A stretch of 8,140 bases of DNA, from assembly GCA_030706265.1 (NCBI GenBank), contig JAUZOX010000101.1, forward strand, positions 1-8,140, written 5' to 3'. Shown in pieces: positions 1-4,769 of the stretch (its first letter is position 1; each line of letters opens with the position of its first letter). The translations under genes were made by a program, and so were the position numbers. Origin of the DNA: Bacteroidota bacterium. GTDB lineage: Bacteria; Bacteroidota; Bacteroidia; Bacteroidales; Cfx3-03. The notes under the pieces were generated by a model that saw only the letters and a list, made by a program, of their open reading frames with translations, made no database searches and was not told the DNA's origin.

Positions 1-58
1 ATACCATCATCGCTGCCATCCCAGCTAAAAATGAAAGTTTAAAAAAGTTGTTTCTCAT
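1..58 (-). CDS. N-terminal fragment of an exported protein (partial, runs off the left edge)
   Basis: Read on the minus strand, an ATG at 58 opens a frame of 19 codons to the window edge, MRNNFFKLSFLAGMAAMMV. A short charged start followed by a hydrophobic Ala/Met/Leu-rich stretch is typical of a secretion signal, perhaps a lipoprotein signal, but the cleavage region lies outside the window. An in-frame TAA at 71-73 (plus-strand TTA) leaves this ATG as the only usable start. It follows nrnA in the same direction with a 198-base gap. From memory, related genomes often have an FKBP-type peptidyl-prolyl isomerase lipoprotein beside nrnA and ndk, so that is a reasonable guess from context. Nothing in the 19 residues proves it. 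Confidence 0.55.
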   Translation of the reverse strand, partial: MRNNFFKLSFLAGMAAMMV

Positions 59-256
59 TTTTATTGGTTTTTAACTGTTTATTCATAAATATTTATAATT
101 TGGTAATGGTTTTTAGGTTTTTAATGCATGTATACAAATGTGAATTTTGATTTTGATCGTTGTTGATGTTAAGATATAATATATTTTCTAAAGTTAAATA
201 AATAATGATAATCAGTTGTTTACAGTATATTATTAAATAAATACTTTAACAATTTA
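59..256. other. A/T-rich spacer between nrnA and the partial exported-protein gene
   Basis: No gene or RNA is visible here and no intrinsic terminator follows nrnA. Two sites stand out: a TGTATACA element at 129-146 shared with the long spacer before trmD, and a Fur-box-like stretch at 201-219. No exact TAnnTTTG element faces the downstream minus-strand gene. The closest is CACATTTG (plus 135-142), which lies inside the 129-146 element and has no properly spaced TTG. Confidence 0.6.
129..146. promoter_or_regulatory. Single copy of the TGTATACA-WW-TGTGNATT element
   Basis: The stretch TGTATACAAATGTGAATT matches the reverse complement of 2643-2660 at 17 of 18 positions and matches 2671-2688 at 15 of 18. 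Its TGTATACA core is self-complementary, as expected for a site bound by a dimeric regulator. It lies about 70 bases upstream of the minus-strand exported-protein start. A role as an operator is inference. Confidence 0.4.
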
Positions 257-1285
257 TTAATTTACCGATTTCGTTATGTCATCCTGATATTCCGGAAGAA
301 TCGACTCAAAGAAAATCAGCGTTTCACTCATGGAAGCAAAGGAATCCCCTCCTGAGGCATTTTTATGTCCTCCCCCGTTAAAATGTTTCCGGGCCATTTC
401 ATTCACGTTGAATTCACCTTTTGAACGCATTGATATTCTGATCCGGTCTTCTTTTTCGGTAAAAAGAACAGCCAGAACAATGCCTTCAATAGATAATGCA
501 TAGTTTACGACGCCCTCAGTATCTCCATTTTGATGATAAAAATGGTTTAAATCATCTTTTGTCAGATATATATAAGCGGTGTGAAAGTCTTTTAAGACCG
601 TTAATCGTTCACTCAGGCAAAATCCAAGTAACCGCATTCTGTTTTCCGAATAGGTATCATAGATTTTACGATGGATAAGTTCAGAATCAATATTATGCCG
701 AATTAGTTCTGCTACGGCAAGATAGGTTTCAGGTCTTCTGCATGAATAACTGAAGGACCCCGTATCGGTCATGATCCCCACATATAAACAGCTTGCAATA
801 TCCTGATTCAATGCCCCGGCCCCGCTTATCGAACTAATGACATCATAAATCAGCTCACTCGTTGAAGACGATTCAATAGATGAAATCATCACATCAAAAT
901 CATTTTCAGGTTGGGGATGATGGTCTATCAGTATCTTAAATGCTTTCGAAGCCTCTAAATAGGGAAACAGCTTATCGGTACGCTTTAGTGAATTAAAATC
1001 AAGACAAAGGCATAGTTCAGCTTTTTCAATATACTTAATGATTTCATTTTCATTTAACTGATATACCATAATGTCCTCAGCTGCAGGCATCCACTTTAGA
1101 AATGAAGGAAATTCATTGGGGACGATTACTTTTACCGAAGCAGCTGGATTTAATGACAACAGGTAATGATAAAATCCAAGCGACGATCCAATGGCATCAC
1201 CATCTGGGTTTGTATGTGTAACTATAACAATACTACTGGATTGTTGAATTCGATCTCTTATATTTGCAATGTTCTGATGATTCAA
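257..1285 (-). CDS. nrnA: DHH/DHHA1 phosphoesterase, NrnA-type oligoribonuclease / pAp phosphatase
   Basis: A 342-residue cytoplasmic protein with the full set of DHH-family metal-binding motifs: HTNPDGDA at 24-31, LDFN with Asp96, the DHH triad at 121-123, and TDTGSF with Asp174. The DHHA1 substrate loop GGGHKNASGG is at 304-313. Characterised members use Mn2+ to degrade 2-5 nt nanoRNA and often dephosphorylate pAp to AMP; that activity here is by family. Length is normal. The start is TTG at 1285. No ATG or GTG occurs between it and the in-frame upstream stop at 1313-1315, and the next Met is residue 66, beyond two motifs. A TAACTTTG -7 element lies 42 bases upstream. It is divergent from ndk. 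GdpP- and RecJ-type DHH proteins are unlikely because no extra domains are present. Confidence 0.93.
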   Translation of the reverse strand: MNHQNIANIRDRIQQSSSIVIVTHTNPDGDAIGSSLGFYHYLLSLNPAASVKVIVPNEFPSFLKWMPAAEDIMVYQLNENEIIKYIEKAELCLCLDFNSLKRTDKLFPYLEASKAFKILIDHHPQPENDFDVMISSIESSSTSELIYDVISSISGAGALNQDIASCLYVGIMTDTGSFSYSCRRPETYLAVAELIRHNIDSELIHRKIYDTYSENRMRLLGFCLSERLTVLKDFHTAYIYLTKDDLNHFYHQNGDTEGVVNYALSIEGIVLAVLFTEKEDRIRISMRSKGEFNVNEMARKHFNGGGHKNASGGDSFASMSETLIFFESILPEYQDDITKSVN

Positions 1286-1319
1286 GAGTAGGTAGCTTAA
1301 AAATGAGTATTTTTACCTT

Positions 1320-1347
1320 TTGAAGGCAAAGTTAAGAAGAAATTTTG
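1320..1347 (+). promoter_or_regulatory. Possible ndk promoter (weak)
   Basis: TTG at 1320-1322 and AAATTTTG at 1340-1347 (7 of 8 to TAnnTTTG) are separated by 17 bases and would start RNA near 1354, about 47 bases before the ndk ATG. It overlaps the divergent nrnA -7 element, so the two genes would share one 115-base control region. The base match is imperfect and the area is A/T-rich. Confidence 0.3.
1327..1334 (-). promoter_or_regulatory. -7 element of the nrnA promoter
   Basis: The minus strand reads TAACTTTG, an exact match to the Bacteroidota -7 consensus TAnnTTTG. Transcription would start near 1320 and give a leader of about 35 bases. No TTG occurs 19-21 bases upstream (the nearest is 26 away), so only half of the promoter is convincing. 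Confidence 0.5.
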
Positions 1348-1400
1348 CTTATTTGTAGGGCAAATGAATCAAAGTGAATTAAAAGTGTAAAATCAACAAT

Positions 1401-1826
1401 ATGAACGGCGAAATCACATTTACCATTGTCAAACCTTCCTCCATTTCCAGAAATCATCTGGGGCCCATATTAACGCAGATTACTGAAAATGGGTTTAAGA
1501 TTATTGCGATAAAGATGTTGCATTTATCAACCTATCAGGCGTCTGCATTTTATTCCGTGCATAAGGGGAAATTTTTTTTCGATGACTTAATTGAATATAT
1601 GACCTCTGGTCCTGTAGTTGTAGCCATGTTAGAAAAAGACAATGCAGTAGATGACTTTCGCAAGCTCATCGGCGCAACAAATCCGGAGAAAGCAGACAAC
1701 GGAACCATCCGAAAACTATACGGTATTGACATGCAGAGGAATGCCGTTCACGGGTCAGATAGCGATGAAAATGCTTTAATAGAATGCCGTTTTTTCTTTT
1801 CGGACCTGGAAATATTCGCGGATTAG
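1401..1826 (+). CDS. ndk: Nucleoside diphosphate kinase
   Basis: This enzyme moves the gamma phosphate from ATP to other (d)NDPs through a phosphohistidine and balances NTP and dNTP pools. The 141-residue length is normal for a single-domain Ndk. Visible active-site residues are Lys11 (VKP), Tyr51 (AFYSVH), Arg87, Thr102, Arg104 (GTIR), Asn114 and the catalytic His117 in NAVHGSDS, with Glu128 behind it. The GATNPEKAD loop at 91-99 is also typical of the family. The N-terminal KPSSIS replaces the more usual KPDAV, a mild divergence outside the catalytic residues. The ATG at 1401 is preceded by the A-rich sequence AATCAACAAT with no Shine-Dalgarno. Its TAG stop overlaps the stop of the convergent regulator gene. 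Confidence 0.96.
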   Translation: MNGEITFTIVKPSSISRNHLGPILTQITENGFKIIAIKMLHLSTYQASAFYSVHKGKFFFDDLIEYMTSGPVVVAMLEKDNAVDDFRKLIGATNPEKADNGTIRKLYGIDMQRNAVHGSDSDENALIECRFFFSDLEIFAD

Positions 1827-2356
1827 TTTTCGGGTTCGAAATCCCGAAAAGTCATATCCGAATAAAAGATGACTATCTTTTCAATTTTCCTGGGGGAAAG
1901 CGTCTTATTTATCTTTTCCTCTGCTTCTTTTTGCATTGTGGCCTGATCGGAAGCAATGAAAGTATTGGGATTGTAGCTTGAAGTTCCGATCGCATCCGTT
2001 ATTTTCGTTTCAGCCCCTTTGTTTAGTGTACCCTCTGTTTTGGGGGGCATTAGATCACTCCCTTTTTCATCATATGATTCCTCGGTAGTTGTAGCCGGAG
2101 ATTTGCTCCCTTTTGCTTCAAGTTTATCCATGACCGCCGAAGGGACCATACGAATCATGACTCCTTTCCCGGTTAGTAACCAATCGGTATCAATTTCAGG
2201 GTATCGCGCAAGTACCTTCAGCAAAAAATCAAGGCTGGCATTATTTCGGCCCGTAAGGATATGCGAAACACTGGATCGCTGGACCCCAATCTCATCGGCA
2301 AATTGTGCGGCACTTAGATTCCGTGATTTTAAAATGAGTTTTATTCTTTCAAGCAT
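1823..2356 (-). CDS. XRE-family helix-turn-helix transcriptional regulator
   Basis: A 177-residue DNA-binding protein. An XRE/HTH_3 domain fills about residues 2-60: LSAAQFADEIGV forms helices 1-2, the recognition helix is around QRSSVSHIL (26-34), and the domain ends in DTDWLLTGKG. A polar, low-complexity linker of about 90 residues follows, then a conserved-looking tail, IEKIVIFYSDMTF, in the last 25 residues. I recognise this head-and-tail form from Bacteroidota, where its targets are generally unknown. I chose the ATG at 2356: the longer frame from 2386 begins upstream of the -7 element, so its start could not be on the transcript. Its TAA lies within the ndk stop region (4-bp tail-to-tail overlap). 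Dyads just upstream could be autoregulatory sites. Confidence 0.88.
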   Translation of the reverse strand: MLERIKLILKSRNLSAAQFADEIGVQRSSVSHILTGRNNASLDFLLKVLARYPEIDTDWLLTGKGVMIRMVPSAVMDKLEAKGSKSPATTTEESYDEKGSDLMPPKTEGTLNKGAETKITDAIGTSSYNPNTFIASDQATMQKEAEEKINKTLSPRKIEKIVIFYSDMTFRDFEPEN

Positions 2357-2375
2357 GTCTTTATTTCTTTGATTA

Positions 2376-2406
2376 CAAATATACACTAAAGAAAATCAAA
2401 TATCAA
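2376..2406 (-). promoter_or_regulatory. Promoter of the XRE regulator gene
   Basis: On the minus strand TTG (2406-2404) and TATATTTG (2383-2376) are separated by exactly 20 bases, a full match to the Bacteroidota form TTG-N19-21-TAnnTTTG. RNA would begin near 2370, leaving about 13 bases before the ATG at 2356. This position is the main argument for that start codon. Confidence 0.7.
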
Positions 2407-2411
2407 TAATG

Positions 2412-2430
2412 ATACAAATCACAATTGTAT
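2412..2430. repeat. Dyad ATACAA-N7-TTGTAT upstream of the XRE promoter
   Basis: Six-base perfect arms (2412-2417 and 2425-2430) flank a 7-base spacer. It sits just upstream of the -33 TTG of the XRE gene, a common place for an operator or activator site. The arms share the TACAAAT word with other sites in this spacer, including the -7 element at 2376-2383. Confidence 0.35.
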
Positions 2431-2642
2431 ATTTTAGCAACTTGTCTTTTTGCTCGAGCAATTGTTTATATATTGTATTGTATTGAACTATATTTCCGTT
2501 TATTGTGATTATTCATATTAATAGTCTTTACCCGCTTCAATAATAATTCAAATATTAATCTTAAACTTTATTGAAACATTGTAAATAACAGGTTTATAAT
2601 ATTGTAAAATTCATGAAATATTTCTTTTCCTGTTTTCACCTA

Positions 2643-2688
2643 AATACACATTTGTATACATTATTACCGTTGTATACATTTGTGTATT
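2643..2688. repeat. 46-bp dyad with two self-complementary TGTATACA cores
   Basis: The left arm is AATACACA (2643-2650), TT, TGTATACA (2653-2660). The right arm is TGTATACA (2671-2678), TT, TGTGTATT (2681-2688). A 10-base centre separates them. The outer 8-mers are perfect reverse complements and so are the inner ones; only the TT/TT steps do not pair. The two cores are 18 bp apart centre to centre, so two dimers would be less than two helical turns apart. As RNA it could fold into a 16-pair stem with one internal loop, but no T-run follows, so it is not an intrinsic terminator. An operator for an unknown regulator is the best reading. Confidence 0.6.
2652..2682 (+). promoter_or_regulatory. 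Orphan rightward promoter inside the 46-bp dyad
   Basis: TTG (2652-2654), a 20-base spacer and TACATTTG (2675-2682) match the Bacteroidota TTG-N19-21-TAnnTTTG form exactly. RNA would start near 2690 and run toward trmD. Each element overlaps one TGTATACA core, so a protein bound at the dyad would block or shape this promoter. In A/T-rich DNA a chance match is possible. Confidence 0.45.
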
Positions 2689-2942
2689 GTATATTCTTTT
2701 TCAAAAATAAGTACATGCGTAACCAAAGCATTCTGCTTTCCTCGACACTATCCCTCCCCTTCCATTTAAAATAGGCGATAGAAAAATAAATTCGATTCAT
2801 GTATAATGAGTTTCCGTCATTTATTTTTATGGATAAAAGTTATGGTCTCTTTTTTTCTTTTGAATCTACAATTGAAAAATTTCAAATTACTATCATTTAA
2901 AATATTAACTCACGATTGCCCTGAAATAATCCATTTGAAAGC

Positions 2943-3007
2943 TTCTCTAGAATAGCATAAATCGATACAATGATCGGAAAAAATATTTTTATGCTATTCT
3001 CAGAGAG
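2943..3007. repeat. Long imperfect stem-loop upstream of trmD
   Basis: AGAATAGCATAAA (2949-2961) and TTTATGCTATTCT (2988-3000) are perfect 13-base complements. TCTCT (2944-2948) pairs with AGAGA (3002-3006) past a single unpaired C at 3001, and T2943 can wobble-pair with G3007, giving about 19 pairs. The 26-base loop can itself fold through CGAT (2963-2966) and ATCG (2973-2976). No T-tract follows on either strand immediately outside the stem, so a simple terminator is unlikely. It could be part of an RNA or a leader structure for readthrough into trmD. Confidence 0.6.
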
Positions 3008-3089
3008 ATATCGACGGTTGTCATACAGCTAAAAACCGGGTTCAATAAACTTCACTCTAAGTGTAGAGGGAAAAAGTTGAAATAAAGCG

Positions 3090-3097
3090 TAATTTTG
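3090..3097 (+). promoter_or_regulatory. -7 element of the trmD promoter
   Basis: TAATTTTG matches TAnnTTTG exactly and is followed by CAT, as often seen in this phylum. RNA would begin near 3103, giving a leader of about 15 bases and excluding a TTG start at 3095. No TTG lies at the usual 19-21 base distance, so the upstream half is missing or degenerate. Confidence 0.6.
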
Positions 3098-3118
3098 CAT
3101 CTCATTATTCATTGTTGT

Positions 3119-3802
3119 ATGCGAATCGATATTTTAACCATTTTTCCTGAAATGTTTCAGGGTCCGTTTGATCATTCCATTATCAGAAGAGCAAAGTCAA
3201 AAGGACTGGCAGAGATTTATCTTCATAATATCCGCGATTATGCCTCAAATAAACATAAGAGTGTTGATGATTATGCTTTTGGAGGAGGATCGGGCATGGT
3301 CATGATGGTTCAACCGATAGCGGACTGCATCAATAAACTTAAGTCAGAAAGGACTTACGACGAAATCATCTACACGAGTCCGGACGGGGAATTACTCAAC
3401 CAGAAGACGGTCAATCATATGTCCGGTTACCAGAATATCATACTGCTGTGTGGGCATTACAAGGGGATAGATGAACGCATTCGCGAACATATCATCACCA
3501 AAGAAATATCAATCGGCAATTATGTCCTGTCAGGAGGAGAACTTGCAGCGGCTATCATAGCAGATAGTCTGATCAGGTTAATTCCCGGTGTATTGAGTGA
3601 TGAGACCTCGGCGCTTTCCGATTCATTTCAGGATGATCTCATCTCGCCGCCGGTTTATACCCGTCCGGCTGATTATAATGGCTGGAAAGTACCTGACGTT
3701 TTACTTTCGGGAAACGAAAAAGAAATCACAAAATGGAAGATCGAAAAAGGGTATGAAAGGACCAGGGAACGACGTCCCGAATTGCTTAACGAAGAGGAAT
3801 AA
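3119..3802 (+). CDS. trmD: tRNA (guanine-N1)-methyltransferase TrmD
   Basis: TrmD uses S-adenosylmethionine to make m1G at position 37 of tRNAs with a G36, which prevents +1 frameshifting. It is a SPOUT-class homodimer with a trefoil-knot cofactor site. The 227 residues show the family signature: MRIDILTIFPEMF at the N-terminus, FGGGSGMVM at 54-62, the knot motifs LLCGHYKGIDERI (109-121) and SIGNYVLSGGELA (131-143), Arg153, the catalytic Asp168 in SDSF, and PPVYTRP plus VPDVLLSGN near 177-199. Length is normal. I start at the ATG at 3119, which gives the canonical N-terminus; the longer TTG reading begins inside the -7 element. The rpsP and rimM partners of the classic operon are not upstream; rplS follows 183 bases later with its own promoter. 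Confidence 0.97.
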   Translation: MRIDILTIFPEMFQGPFDHSIIRRAKSKGLAEIYLHNIRDYASNKHKSVDDYAFGGGSGMVMMVQPIADCINKLKSERTYDEIIYTSPDGELLNQKTVNHMSGYQNIILLCGHYKGIDERIREHIITKEISIGNYVLSGGELAAAIIADSLIRLIPGVLSDETSALSDSFQDDLISPPVYTRPADYNGWKVPDVLLSGNEKEITKWKIEKGYERTRERRPELLNEEE

Positions 3803-3914
3803 AGAGAGAATCGAAACAGCTGACCGCAAATATAAAATAACCTGAAGTGAACATAAACCTTATCTGCCTGTTTTTTTGCAAGAAAAGAGGAATCGAATAT
3901 TTTGCTTCTGGAAT

Positions 3915-3944
3915 TTGATTTATCCGAAAATAGGCGTATATTTG
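3915..3944 (+). promoter_or_regulatory. rplS promoter
   Basis: TTG (3915-3917) and TATATTTG (3937-3944) are 19 bases apart, a full consensus Bacteroidota housekeeping promoter. RNA would start near 3951, leaving a leader of about 35 bases without visible structure. This is the best promoter in the window and shows that rplS does not depend on trmD transcription. Confidence 0.8.
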
Positions 3945-3985
3945 CACTCTTTTTTGAATAGTTTGAACTCTAAATACTTAAAGTA

Positions 3986-4342
3986 ATGAACAAGAAGGAA
4001 TTAATTAATTTTGTGGAGACATCTTTTAATCCTAAAAGTGAACATCCAAATTTTAAGGCTGGCGATACGATCACGGTACACTATAAGATCAAAGAAGGTG
4101 AAAAAGAACGCATTCAGCAATTTCAGGGTGTGGTACTGCAACGTGTGGGCTCTGGTATGACTGAAACCTTTACAATTCGTAAGGTATCGAGCGGCATTGG
4201 GGTTGAAAGAATCATCCCGATTAATTCACCCTTAATTGACCAGATTGTTGTAAATAAACGTGGTGTTGTTAGAAGGGCCCGTCTTTTCTATCTTCGTCAA
4301 TTGCGCGGCAAGAAGGCCCGTATCAAGGAAGCAAGAAACTAA
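3986..4342 (+). CDS. rplS: Large-subunit ribosomal protein L19 (bL19)
   Basis: bL19 lies at the subunit interface of the 50S particle and contributes to intersubunit bridges. The 118 residues are close to the usual length of about 115. Family signatures are GDTITVHYKIKEG near 26-38, FQGVVLQRVGSG, FTIRKVSSGIGVERIIP in the middle, and the basic C-terminal RGVVRRARLFYLRQLRGKKARI. The SH3-like core and basic tail fit rRNA binding. The ATG at 3986 is preceded by the A/T-rich CTTAAAGTA and no Shine-Dalgarno. The gene has its own promoter and terminator, so it is probably mainly monocistronic, with any trmD readthrough adding to it. Confidence 0.97.
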   Translation: MNKKELINFVETSFNPKSEHPNFKAGDTITVHYKIKEGEKERIQQFQGVVLQRVGSGMTETFTIRKVSSGIGVERIIPINSPLIDQIVVNKRGVVRRARLFYLRQLRGKKARIKEARN

Positions 4343-4359
4343 TCTCAATAATGGAGTTC

Positions 4360-4390
4360 AAAAAAAGTCGCCTTTCAGGTGACTTTTTTT
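4360..4390 (+). terminator. Intrinsic terminator of rplS
   Basis: Seven As and GTCGCC (4360-4372) pair with GGTGAC and seven Ts (4378-4390) around the loop TTTCA, giving 13 pairs with one G-T wobble and a built-in T-tract. It begins 17 bases after the rplS stop. The A-tract on the other side could make it work in both directions, though no minus-strand gene lies to its right. Confidence 0.9.
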
Positions 4391-4723
4391 GTTTATAGCC
4401 CCTCCTATTTCGATTTTCAATTTAAACCGGATTTAGAAAAATAATCAAGGCAGCAAATGGTTAGAGTCAGAAGATTCGATGTGCTTTTTAGACTTTATCC
4501 CCTGAATTTCATAATGATATCACCTTGTGGCAATTGCAGCAAACTGTACAAGAATCATTTATCAAACAGTTTTTTAGATGTTTAAAAAATTAAACTTTCA
4601 GGCAGGCCCCACTATTCTTACTCCTTGCGTTACCTCTTTTCTTCCCAACTTCTTTTCAACAGCATTTCCCCTGAAATTTCCCTTCTTTTTTTAGCTGGCT
4701 TTATCGTTTGCCTGTGAATAATG
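4391..4723. other. Gene-free spacer between rplS and the outer-membrane protein gene
   Basis: I see no convincing gene, RNA or strong palindrome in these roughly 330 bases. The only symmetrical stretch is GTTTAA-AAAA-TTAAAC at 4580-4595, low-complexity A/T that could arise by chance. The right half (from about 4600) is notably pyrimidine-rich on the plus strand. Confidence 0.6.
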
Positions 4724-4731
4724 TATCTTTG
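4724..4731 (+). promoter_or_regulatory. -7 element for the Omp85-like gene
   Basis: TATCTTTG matches TAnnTTTG exactly and would start RNA near 4738, about 32 bases before the ATG at 4770. No TTG lies 19-21 bases upstream. The same octamer, also preceded by TG, is used before the next gene at 6646-6653. Confidence 0.6.
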
Positions 4732-4769
4732 TTACAATGCTCTTCCGGGTTAGATCTTTTTGCATTGCA

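Larger units (their letters stand above)
2407..3089. other. Long A/T-rich gene-free region between the XRE gene and trmD
   Basis: No open frame of credible length or composition is present on either strand. The region holds several palindromes: ATACAA/TTGTAT at 2412-2430, TTGCTCGAGCAA at 2450-2461, a 46-bp dyad at 2643-2688 and a long stem-loop at 2943-3007. There are also three tandem TATTG units at 2471-2485. A consensus promoter at 2652-2682 points right and faces no gene for more than 400 bases. The region could encode an untranslated RNA, serve as a control region for both flanking genes, or be the remains of a lost gene. I recognise no known RNA family in it. Confidence 0.6.

Noticed and set aside
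1311..1322. TACCTTTTG as a rightward -7 element for ndk
   Set aside because: It has one base too many between TA and TTTG, and no TTG lies at a suitable distance upstream.
2450..2461. Perfect 12-base palindrome TTGCTCGAGCAA
   Set aside because: The symmetry is real, but a single 12-mer with no second copy in the window and no promoter overlap is too little for a functional claim.
2471..2485. Three tandem TATTG units
   Set aside because: Only three short units in A/T-rich DNA; not enough to call a variable repeat or a CRISPR-like array.
2715..2774. A 19-codon frame starting at an ATG about 25 bases after the orphan promoter's expected start
   Set aside because: It is very short, has no ribosome-binding context and no recognisable composition. 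A frame of this size is expected by chance.
3031..3068. GGGTTCAATAA resembles the T-loop of a tRNA, next to a small CTCTA/TAGAG hairpin
   Set aside because: The bases around the loop do not form the required 5-bp T stem, and no acceptor, D or anticodon arms can be drawn.
3597..3845. An 82-codon frame overlapping the end of trmD
   Set aside because: It is an alternative-frame shadow of a clearly conserved gene, very rich in Arg, Lys and Ile, and has no promoter of its own.
3860..3890. T-run at the end of CTGCCTGTTTTTTTGC after trmD as a possible terminator
   Set aside because: No stable hairpin directly precedes the T-run.
4580..4595. Inverted repeat GTTTAA-AAAA-TTAAAC
   Set aside because: It is pure low-complexity A/T with almost no stable pairing, not tied to a gene end or promoter.
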